From Hyphomicrobium_A sp943371625 (GTDB lineage: Bacteria > Pseudomonadota > Alphaproteobacteria > Rhizobiales > Hyphomicrobiaceae), in NCBI GenBank assembly GCA_943371625.1, contig CALRVN010000282.1, positions 1 to 5,353 of the forward strand: 5,353 nucleotides of DNA, in the 5' to 3' direction. Made by a program: the position numbers and the translations under genes. Below, piece after piece: positions 1 through 4,635 of the stretch. The stretch's first letter is position 1. Each line of letters opens with the position of its first letter. The notes under the pieces were generated by a model. That model searched no databases. It was not told the DNA's origin and saw nothing but the letters and a program-made list of their open reading frames with translations.

Positions 1-47
1 AGCGAATTCAATGAGCTTCCGGGTGAGGGGTTCGGACGTTGTCTGGC

Positions 48-1061
48 TTAAGCCGTGAGAGCGCGCACGGCGAGCCCCGGCAGCAGCAGCACGCCCGACC
101 ACAGCAGCGCCGATACGACGCTTGCCGCCGCAAACGGAGCCGGGGGCAATCCTTCGGCACCGGCGGCAATCGGATAAAGCGCCCGGCGCAGTCCGAGGAA
201 CTTCGACGTCACGACGCCGAGCACGCCATCCTTGCGCACCAATGCACGCACCGGAGCAACGCCGCGGCCACTGTCGCTGACGAACCAGGCATCGCTGAAG
301 TCCCGCTTCGACTGCGCACCGGCCCGGTAGAAGAAGATGTCCGCCGCCAGCGCGCCCGCAGCGCCGCCGAGGAAGATCGGCAGGAACGATCCACCCGCGT
401 AGAGATGCACGCCGCCGACGAAGACGAAGAGCACAAGGACCGGCACGAACAGCAGCGGCCGCGCGATGCCGTTGGCGAGCGCGAGCCCGTACATGACCAG
501 CGCCACGATGAACTCGTTCTCGCGCATGAACGCAAAGATCGCGTCCTGATTGTTCACGAACAGCACCGGCCACAGCAGCACCCAGATCGCCCAGATGAAT
601 GCGCTGGTGACATTGGCGATCTGGAACGGGATCTGCGGCATCGAGAACATGCCGGCCACGACCGGAATGACGGCGCGCACCGGGCCCACGAAGTGGCCGA
701 GGAACACACTCCACAAGCCGTGCTCATCGAAGAACTCCTGTCCCTTCGGCAGCAATGTCGGATGCGTCGTGAACGGCCAGACGCCGGTGATGCTGTCCTT
801 GAACCGCCACCCGACCCAATACGACAGCGAATAGCCGACCACGCCGCCAAGGCCCGCCGCGATGACGGTTGCGGCCAGGATCGGCCCGCCGACACCACTC
901 GCGGCAAGCAGGAAGGCAAGCCCGGTCAGGATCGCCCAGCCCGGCCAGACGATCGATAGGAAGCATAGGGATTCGCCGAACGCGACGAGGAAGGCGATCG
1001 GGATTGCCCAGCCCTCACCCTGCTTCACCAGCGACAGGACTGTATCGACAAAGCTGTCCAT
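48..1061 (-). CDS. DedA/SNARE-associated (VTT-domain) inner-membrane protein with a degenerate second DedA-like unit
   Basis: The 337-residue product is a polytopic inner-membrane protein of the DedA superfamily, whose members act in envelope homeostasis, proton-dependent transport or lipid scrambling. The first unit (about residues 20-165) has the family landmarks: GE at 29-30 in the first hydrophobic segment, PG at 40-41, GGVVGYSLSYWVG at 72-84, HG at 114-115, GHFVGPVRAVIPVVAG at 122-137, and a closing ANVTSAFIW at 149-157. DedA proteins usually have about 200-220 residues. The extra C-terminal part (about 195-330) repeats the same spacing: GG at 232-233, DG at 278-279, KFLGLRRALYPIAAG at 287-301, VVSALLW at 315-321. 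Placing it on E. coli YqjA from memory, E30 matches E39 and R129 matches R136, but D51 is Trp42 and R130 is His123. ATG at 1061 has only a weak GAGAG upstream. It lies 63 bp downstream of the lipoprotein gene on the same strand, so co-transcription is possible. Family membership is sure; the substrate is unknown. Confidence 0.93.
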   Translation of the reverse strand: MDSFVDTVLSLVKQGEGWAIPIAFLVAFGESLCFLSIVWPGWAILTGLAFLLAASGVGGPILAATVIAAGLGGVVGYSLSYWVGWRFKDSITGVWPFTTHPTLLPKGQEFFDEHGLWSVFLGHFVGPVRAVIPVVAGMFSMPQIPFQIANVTSAFIWAIWVLLWPVLFVNNQDAIFAFMRENEFIVALVMYGLALANGIARPLLFVPVLVLFVFVGGVHLYAGGSFLPIFLGGAAGALAADIFFYRAGAQSKRDFSDAWFVSDSGRGVAPVRALVRKDGVLGVVTSKFLGLRRALYPIAAGAEGLPPAPFAAASVVSALLWSGVLLLPGLAVRALTA

Positions 1062-1124
1062 TGAGGGCTCTCGGTGGCGAGGGGCGATTAAGCGGTGCGG
1101 CGGAGTGGGGACGTCAGCATCATC

Positions 1125-1565
1125 TTAGCCTCGCTGGCACCGGCGCTTCATCTCGGTGCCAAGCTCCCGCGAAACCTCGCCCGCCAACATGATGCCGCGT
1201 GAGATCTGTGCCGGGGTCAGGTTGTTCGCCGAGCGCAGCACGCCCGGGGCCCGGTCGGCCTCGTTCTTGCCGTGTGCTAGCTCATCGCACGAAAGGTCTT
1301 TCTTCTTGCTCTTCAATGCGAAGAGCCGCACGCCGGATGCATAAGCTTCGGCCGGCGCGTGCGCCTTGACCCACGCACGGTCGTTGTCGTCCACGAGATA
1401 CTTCAGCGTGCGCTGCCGCCTGGCGATGCAGTCGCTCGAATCGTCGACGCAGGTGAGGCCCGAATTGGCGCCTGAGGTCACGTTGGGACCGCTACAACCG
1501 ACGGGGGCGACAGGGACAAAAAGCAAAAGCAGGACCGGCAGGTTCCGGCGGCGGTAGAAAGTCAT
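1125..1565 (-). CDS. Small predicted lipoprotein, conserved hypothetical
   Basis: This encodes 146 residues. The N-terminus is a classic export signal: RRR at 5-7, a hydrophobic core (VLLLLFVPVAPV, 11-22), then G23-C24, which suggests lipidation at Cys24. The lipobox is imperfect because Pro21 sits at -3 where Leu is usual, so simple secretion is the alternative. The mature part has four more cysteines (39, 46, 93, 143), enough for two disulfides in the periplasm. A lysine-rich stretch (KSKKKDLSCDEL, 85-96) and LTPAQISRGIMLAGEVSREL (116-135) look like the conserved core; I recall similar lipoproteins in Rhizobiales but know no function. The ATG at 1565 was chosen over an upstream one at 1673 because AAGGGAG (1571-1577) lies five bases before it and the signal peptide begins there. 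It is divergent from qor and upstream of the DedA gene. Confidence 0.85.
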   Translation of the reverse strand: MTFYRRRNLPVLLLLFVPVAPVGCSGPNVTSGANSGLTCVDDSSDCIARRQRTLKYLVDDNDRAWVKAHAPAEAYASGVRLFALKSKKKDLSCDELAHGKNEADRAPGVLRSANNLTPAQISRGIMLAGEVSRELGTEMKRRCQRG

Positions 1566-1754
1566 TCTTGCTCCCTTGTCGGCGCGCCATTTAAGCCCGT
1601 AGAAGGCCGTCATGGCCACGTCAAGGCGAAACCTGGGAACCGGCTTCGAGCGTGACGGCGCCCCCGGCCGCAAGGAATCACAGGCTCGCCGGCGGGAACC
1701 CTACTTGGAACCTGAACATCATACGAGCGGCAGTAGCAGGAAAGGCTTCGAACC
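1566..1754. other. Divergent intergenic region between the lipoprotein gene and qor
   Basis: This 189-bp stretch must hold the promoters for the leftward lipoprotein/DedA pair and the rightward qor gene. Open frames crossing it read as low-complexity Arg-rich shadows. A minus-strand TTGACG (1619-1624) could be a -35 box, but no convincing -10 lies 16-18 bp from it, so I do not call a promoter. No strong palindrome was found. Confidence 0.6.
1738..1745 (+). promoter_or_regulatory. Ribosome binding site of qor
   Basis: AGGAAAGG lies nine bases before the ATG at 1755. It fixes the qor start, because a frame opening earlier at 1612 is unrelated and in another frame. Confidence 0.7.
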
Positions 1755-2729
1755 ATGGCGCACGCGATCCGTATTCATCAGCCCGGCGGTCCAGAAGCGC
1801 TGAAATGGGAGGCAGTTGATGTGGGGCAGCCCGGTCCCGGGGGGGCCCGCATCAGTCAGACGGCCGTCGGCCTCAATTACATCGACGTCTATCACCGCAG
1901 CGGACTTTATAAGCTCCCTGCCTTCCCGGCCGTCATCGGTATGGAAGCGGCGGGTCGCGTTGAGGAAATCGGTCCCGGAGTCACGGACGTCAAGGTCGGC
2001 GATCGCGTCGCCTATGGCAGCGCGCTTGGCGCCTATGCCGACGAGCGTCTTGTCCCGGCCGACCGCCTCGTCAAGCTGCCGGACTTCATCAGCGATGTCA
2101 CAGCCGCTTCGATCATGCTGCAGGGCATGACGGCGCGCTACCTCCTACGCGAAACCTATCGCGTCACGCCGCAGACCGTCGCGCTCTATCACGCCGCTGC
2201 CGGCGGCGTCGGGCTCATCGTCTGCCAGTGGGCCAAGGCGCTAGGCGCGACGCTGATCGGCACCGTCGGCTCCGACGAGAAGGGGGAGCTCGCTAAGGCC
2301 GCCGGCGCCGCGCACATCATCAACTACCGCACAGAGAACTTCGTCGACCGCGTACGCGAGATCACCGGCGGCGCGCTATGCGATGTCGTCTACGACGGCA
2401 TTGGCAAGGACACGTTTCCAGCTTCGCTCGACTGCCTGAAGCCGAAGGCGCTGTGGGTGACGTTCGGAAACGCATCCGGACCGGTGCCGCCCTTCGATAC
2501 GCAGCTGCTGTCCGCCAAGGGGTCGCTCTTTGCGACGCGGCCAACCGTCATGACTTACACGGCGCGCCGCGAGGATCTGCTCGCCAACGCCGCGGACCTG
2601 TTCGACATGATCGGCGAGGGTGCCATCAAGGTCGAGCCGAGCCGGACGTATCCATTGAAGGATGCCGCCGAGGCCCACCGCGATCTCGAAGCGCGCCGCA
2701 CGACCGGATCGATCGTGTTGATCCCTTAA
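1755..2729 (+). CDS. qor: NADPH:quinone oxidoreductase, zinc-free medium-chain dehydrogenase/reductase
   Basis: The 324-residue product matches the usual length of the Qor/zeta-crystallin family (about 320-330). These cytosolic enzymes use NADPH to reduce quinones and other electrophilic carbonyl compounds, a detoxification role. The N-terminal GroES-like fold (about 1-120) contains the quinone-reductase signature NYIDVYHRSGLY (41-52), PAVIGMEAAGRV (58-69) and VGDRVAYG (81-88). The Rossmann domain follows with the nucleotide-binding glycines AAAGGVG (147-153), NYRTENF (190-196), CDVVYDGIG (209-217) and WVTFGNASGPVPPF (234-247). The C-terminus has the family's PLKDAAEAHRDLEARRTTGSIVL at 300-322. 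The Cys/His zinc ligands of alcohol dehydrogenases are absent, as expected. It is transcribed alone: its left neighbour is divergent, and a large hairpin begins at the last base of its stop codon. The family is certain; the physiological substrate is not shown. Confidence 0.96.
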   Translation: MAHAIRIHQPGGPEALKWEAVDVGQPGPGGARISQTAVGLNYIDVYHRSGLYKLPAFPAVIGMEAAGRVEEIGPGVTDVKVGDRVAYGSALGAYADERLVPADRLVKLPDFISDVTAASIMLQGMTARYLLRETYRVTPQTVALYHAAAGGVGLIVCQWAKALGATLIGTVGSDEKGELAKAAGAAHIINYRTENFVDRVREITGGALCDVVYDGIGKDTFPASLDCLKPKALWVTFGNASGPVPPFDTQLLSAKGSLFATRPTVMTYTARREDLLANAADLFDMIGEGAIKVEPSRTYPLKDAAEAHRDLEARRTTGSIVLIP

Positions 2730-2782
2730 GTCCTTTCACTCCGGCTATGGTTAGCAGGACGTAACCATGTCCATGAAGGACT
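2729..2782 (+). repeat. 54-nt nested imperfect hairpin immediately after qor, possible transcript 3' end
   Basis: The outer arms AGTCCTTTCA (2729-2738) and TGAAGGACT (2774-2782) pair over nine positions with T2736 bulged. The inner arms GGCTATGGTTA (2743-2753) and TAACCATGTCC (2762-2772) pair over eleven positions with one C-T mismatch and one G-T wobble, around the loop GCAGGACG. The core ATGGTTA/TAACCAT is perfect. The first base is the last base of the qor stop codon. No T-run follows, so a canonical intrinsic terminator is not shown. A 3' stability element, a processing site or a remnant of a small palindromic repeat are alternatives. Confidence 0.6.
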
Positions 2783-2808
2783 GGTTGCACTGCGCATTGA
2801 TGCGACCC

Positions 2809-2832
2809 GAATGCGCCGATTTGAGGCGCTTC
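2809..2832 (+). repeat. Second small hairpin in the qor-Sel1 intergenic region
   Basis: GAATGCGCC (2809-2817) and GGCGCTTC (2825-2832) pair over eight positions with T2812 bulged, around the 7-nt loop GATTTGA. The GC-rich 5-bp core and 3-bp extension make it more than a trivial match, but no T-tract follows. Confidence 0.4.
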
Positions 2833-2889
2833 AGCCTTACCCGTTCACCGCTTGGATACACTGCAATTTACCAGATTTCATCGCTCATC

Positions 2890-2900
2890 TGACATTGTCA
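2890..2900. promoter_or_regulatory. Perfect 11-bp palindrome, possible operator
   Basis: TGACA-T-TGTCA is a perfect inverted repeat 54 bp before the chosen start of the Sel1-repeat gene, and it overlaps a TTGTCA that resembles a -35 box. A regulator binding site is conceivable; no specific regulator is suggested by the sequence, and such short palindromes also occur by chance. Confidence 0.25.
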
Positions 2901-2954
2901 CTGTCGAAGCTCGAGCGGGAATGTCCGCAATGTATCGTGTACGGGCAGGGGACA

Positions 2955-3224
2955 ATGGCACGGCTGCACATAGCTGCTTACGGAATTGAGGAGAGCACCG
3001 ACTACGGCTCTACGCCGGATGCTCTTTTCCAACTCGGCCTTAGGTATTGCGTAGGCCGGGATGTGGATATCGACCTCATCGAGGCGCACAAGTGGTTCAA
3101 TCTCGCGGCGATGCGCGGCAACGACGACGCCAAGCAATATCGCAGCGAGATTTCCCGCGAGATGTCGAAAGTTGAGATCTCACGTGCGCAGCGCCGCGCA
3201 CGCGAATGGCTGTCTCACAACTGA
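2955..3224 (+). CDS. Small Sel1-repeat protein
   Basis: This encodes 89 residues with one Sel1-like repeat at about 23-63: ALFQLGLRYCVGRDVDIDL followed by EAHKWFNLAAMRGNDDAKQYR, matching the family pattern A..LG..Y..G..V..D...A..W...AA..G...A. A charged C-terminal helix follows (SEISREMSKVEISRAQRRAR, 64-83). Sel1 repeats form TPR-like helix pairs that bind other proteins, so an adaptor role is likely; no enzyme motif or signal peptide is present, suggesting a cytosolic protein. The frame is open upstream to an ATG at 2811. I prefer the ATG at 2955 because AGGGGA (2947-2952) lies just before it and because small Rhizobiales Sel1 proteins, as I recall, begin with a similar MA-L-I sequence. The two-base spacing after AGGGGA is short. 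The gene converges on the Cys-rich gene across a 58-bp gap. Confidence 0.82.
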   Translation: MARLHIAAYGIEESTDYGSTPDALFQLGLRYCVGRDVDIDLIEAHKWFNLAAMRGNDDAKQYRSEISREMSKVEISRAQRRAREWLSHN

Positions 3225-3250
3225 GATCGGCTGACTGTAAATCGACCTGC

Positions 3251-3274
3251 GCGGCTCTCTCGAAGGGGAGCCGC
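3251..3274. terminator. Hairpin between convergent genes, probable bidirectional terminator
   Basis: GCGGCTCTC (3251-3259) and GGGAGCCGC (3266-3274) form a 9-bp stem with one G-T wobble around TCGAAG. It sits inside the 58-bp gap between two converging genes, where a two-way terminator is expected. No good T-run follows on the plus strand; the minus strand has only ATTT about seven bases on. The position supports the call more than the tail does. Confidence 0.55.
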
Positions 3275-3282
3275 CGGGCGGT

Positions 3283-3897
3283 TCAGCAATTTCCGAACAG
3301 CGACGCCACGCAATCCCAGGATTTCTTCGCCGCATCGCCAACGGCTTTGCCGGTGTCGGACACGGCCTTGCCGGTCTTGTTGGCGAGATCTTCGACCACA
3401 CTCGGTTTGGGCGCCGCGGGCGCCGTTCCGGTTTCCGCTGGGACGGGGCTTGGCGCTTGCGTCTGCTGATCGACCGGCGGCAGCGGAACCGGCGCCAGCT
3501 CCCGTTCGGGAATCGGTGGCAACCCAGCCGCGGGCGGCGGCGTCGATAGTCCGGCCGCGGGTGCTGTAGCAGGAGGCGGCGCGCCCGGAGCCAGCGGTCC
3601 GGCGGGATCGGCGAGCGAATACATCACCGTGCGTGTTTCACCCGCGCAGGGCGACGCTTGCCCGCGCGCAGCGCTGCAGCTTGCATGCCCGCCCGCTTTG
3701 GCGAGTTCAGTGATGCACAGGAACTGTCCGCTTGATGCCCGTACGGCCGCCGGGACCTCGCCGCCGATGAGGCACCGGTAGGACGCTTCCGGGCCGGAGC
3801 ACGTGACGCAATATTCTTGCGCCACGGCGTTCGCCGAAAGGGCCACTGCCGCCACCGCCCAAAGGGTCGGCAGCCGGCATTTTTTAGCTGTCCACAT
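3283..3897 (-). CDS. Secreted Cys-rich protein with Pro/Ala-rich linker and LEA-like C-terminal helix, function unknown
   Basis: This encodes 204 residues. Residues 1-26 form a signal peptide: K5-K6, a hydrophobic core around 11-20, and SANAVA before likely cleavage at A26/Q27. The mature protein has three parts. The first is a compact Cys domain (27-90) with C30, C33, C42, C61, C74 and C84, including YCVTCSGPEASYRC and LCITELAKAGGHASC. The second is a Pro/Ala-rich linker (about 97-165), typical of periplasmic spanning or wall-contacting proteins. The third is a charged helix with the heptads GKAVSDT and GKAVGDA (176-189), ending in DCVASLFGNC with C196 and C204. Eight mature cysteines suggest four disulfides, so an oxidising compartment is likely. 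I recall similar hypothetical proteins in Rhizobiales but no function. No Shine-Dalgarno is visible before ATG 3897; the start rests on the signal peptide. Confidence 0.83.
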   Translation of the reverse strand: MWTAKKCRLPTLWAVAAVALSANAVAQEYCVTCSGPEASYRCLIGGEVPAAVRASSGQFLCITELAKAGGHASCSAARGQASPCAGETRTVMYSLADPAGPLAPGAPPPATAPAAGLSTPPPAAGLPPIPERELAPVPLPPVDQQTQAPSPVPAETGTAPAAPKPSVVEDLANKTGKAVSDTGKAVGDAAKKSWDCVASLFGNC

Positions 3898-3942
3898 AAG
3901 GGGCTCGGCCGCTCTGGAGCCTCATCTTCCCACGCCCTTGGA

Positions 3943-3971
3943 ACGATGCGACCGCTGCCGGGAGGCGTCAA
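3943..3971 (-). promoter_or_regulatory. Candidate promoter of the Cys-rich protein gene
   Basis: On the minus strand CTTGACG carries a -35-like TTGACG (3966-3971), followed after exactly 17 bp by CATCGT (3943-3948). The -35 matches the consensus in five of six positions and the -10 in three of six. Transcription would start near 3936, giving a leader of about 40 nt. It is the only such pair I found upstream. Confidence 0.35.
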
Positions 3972-3997
3972 GTCCGCGTCGTTCACAATCGACGCCT
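3963..3997. repeat. 7-bp inverted repeat overlapping the candidate promoter
   Basis: AGGCGTC (3963-3969) and GACGCCT (3991-3997) are perfect reverse complements 21 bp apart. The left arm overlaps the -35 box of the minus-strand promoter and the right arm lies just upstream of the tRNA promoter, so a protein binding here could affect both. Chance remains plausible at this GC content. Confidence 0.3.
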
Positions 3998-4005
3998 TGT
4001 TCAGC

Positions 4006-4034
4006 TTGCATTCGGACGACCCCGCCTCTATTAG
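4006..4034 (+). promoter_or_regulatory. Candidate promoter of tRNA-Ser
   Basis: CTTGCAT gives a -35 box TTGCAT (4006-4011), followed after 17 bp by TATTAG (4029-4034), preceded by C as in the alphaproteobacterial CTATAT-type -10. Transcription would begin near 4041, leaving a leader of about five bases before the mature tRNA. Confidence 0.5.
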
Positions 4035-4045
4035 GGCTCTTTCGT

Positions 4046-4135
4046 GGAGCTGTGGCCGAGAGGCTGAAGGCGCTGGTTTGCTAAATCAGTATACCCGCAA
4101 GGGTATCGAGGGTTCGAATCCCTCCGGCTCCGCCA
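4046..4135 (+). tRNA. trnS-GCU: tRNA-Ser(GCU), CCA encoded
   Basis: The cloverleaf is complete. The acceptor stem GGAGCTG (4046-4052) pairs with CGGCTCC (4125-4131), then discriminator G4132 and CCA. The anticodon stem CTGGT/ATCAG encloses TTGCTAA with anticodon GCT at 4080-4082, reading AGC and AGU. The long class II variable arm (stem ATACCC/GGGTAT around GCAA, 4091-4106) identifies serine. The T-arm is GAGGG-TTCGAAT-CCCTC (4108-4124). It marks the junction between the high-GC part of the window and the lower-GC region to its right. Confidence 0.98.
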
Positions 4136-4488
4136 CCACCCTTCCCGTGACGTCTTTCGCCGCCGTGTGTCGTCGTGCGGTCGGCCTTGGGCTGTCGCCA
4201 TCGACGTCTCGCTAAACCCGGTCTCGCACCCTAGATCGGACGTGCGGCTTTCTACTTAAATCGAATGCCTCCTCGACGTGCGAGATCCGTGAAAGCTGGT
4301 CTCTCGCTGCAAAGGCTCATGCTCTCCGAGTTCTCGCATCTGCAAACCTCCTGGTCTGAGATTGCGAGCACTTCGCGGCAATGCACAACATTCGGTTCGG
4401 CGTATCCGATAAACTGCTACGAGCTTCGCACAGGGAGCCTGCGATAATCGGGATAGATTGGAAGCTGACGTCGCCGTCTCTCGCCGCT

Positions 4489-4516
4489 TGTGGTCGTAAG
4501 ACCACACCGATTTGTT
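4489..4516 (+). terminator. Hairpin with T-rich tail, possible intrinsic terminator
   Basis: TGTGGTC (4489-4495) and GACCACA (4500-4506) are a perfect 7-bp stem around GTAA, followed by CCGATTTGTT. The T-rich tail starts five bases after the stem and is interrupted, so the terminator would be weak. No coding gene ends upstream on this strand, so it could end the tRNA transcript or an unannotated RNA. Confidence 0.35.
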
Positions 4517-4545
4517 AGCTCCAGGGCGAGGCACCATCTGAAGGG

Positions 4546-4573
4546 TTGCACCCTGGTCCTCGCGCACTATGAT
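4546..4573 (+). promoter_or_regulatory. Possible promoter upstream of the orphan frame
   Basis: TTGCAC (4546-4551) and TATGAT (4568-4573) are 16 bp apart. The -10 matches five of six consensus bases, the -35 only three. Transcription would start near 4580, about 56 nt before the ATG at 4636. Confidence 0.28.
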
Positions 4574-4635
4574 TTCAGCAGCACCGCAGTCGCGGGCGAA
4601 CGACGCCCCGCTCAAATTCGTCGATAGCGAGCATT

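Larger units (their letters stand above)
2730..2954 (+). other. Intergenic region between qor and the Sel1-repeat gene
   Basis: This 225-bp region holds no gene I accept. It contains the 54-nt hairpin described separately, a second hairpin (2809-2832), the palindrome TGACATTGTCA (2890-2900) and the 8-bp palindrome GCTCGAGC (2909-2916). Two open frames cross it, one from ATG 2767 (41 codons) and one from ATG 2811 that continues into the Sel1 gene. Neither start has a Shine-Dalgarno. TTGTCA at 2895-2900 could be a -35 box, but the bases 17 bp downstream do not form a good -10. Confidence 0.5.
4136..4635. other. 500 bp after the tRNA without a convincing gene
   Basis: GC here is lower than in the left part of the window (168 of 300 bases at 4201-4500). 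Open frames on both strands, the longest being 119 codons on the minus strand at 4256-4615, show no motif, no good ribosome binding site and no family resemblance. The region holds a 7-bp perfect hairpin followed by a T-rich stretch (4489-4516), a set of competing inverted repeats (4521-4563) and a promoter-like TTGCAC-N16-TATGAT (4546-4573). It may be a decayed insertion or a non-coding RNA locus; the sequence does not decide between these. Confidence 0.5.

Noticed and set aside
39..959. 306-codon plus-strand frame opposite the DedA gene
   Set aside because: The translation is Arg/Glu/His-rich low-complexity sequence without motifs, as expected opposite a GC-rich hydrophobic gene; the minus strand gives a clear DedA protein.
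1566..1673. 36-residue upstream extension of the lipoprotein frame
   Set aside because: It would bury the signal peptide inside the protein, and the ATG at 1565 has the ribosome binding site.
2376..2764. Frames on both strands overlapping the 3' part of qor
   Set aside because: They are Arg-rich shadows; qor has continuous family motifs through this stretch.
2767..2892. 41-codon frame from ATG 2767 in the qor-Sel1 gap
   Set aside because: Its ATG lies inside the inner arm of the large hairpin, there is no ribosome binding site, and the translation resembles nothing.
2811..2954. 48-residue N-terminal extension of the Sel1 protein
   Set aside because: No Shine-Dalgarno precedes ATG 2811, this stretch overlaps hairpin and palindrome structure, and the family core begins at the later ATG.
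3624..3986. 120-codon minus-strand frame beside the Cys-rich gene, and plus-strand frames at 3803-4215
   Set aside because: The first overlaps the secreted protein in another phase with Arg-rich sequence; the others run through the tRNA gene.
4256..4615. 119-codon minus-strand frame after the tRNA
   Set aside because: No recognisable motif, no good start signal and mixed codon use. It is possible but not supported, so it was not listed as a gene.
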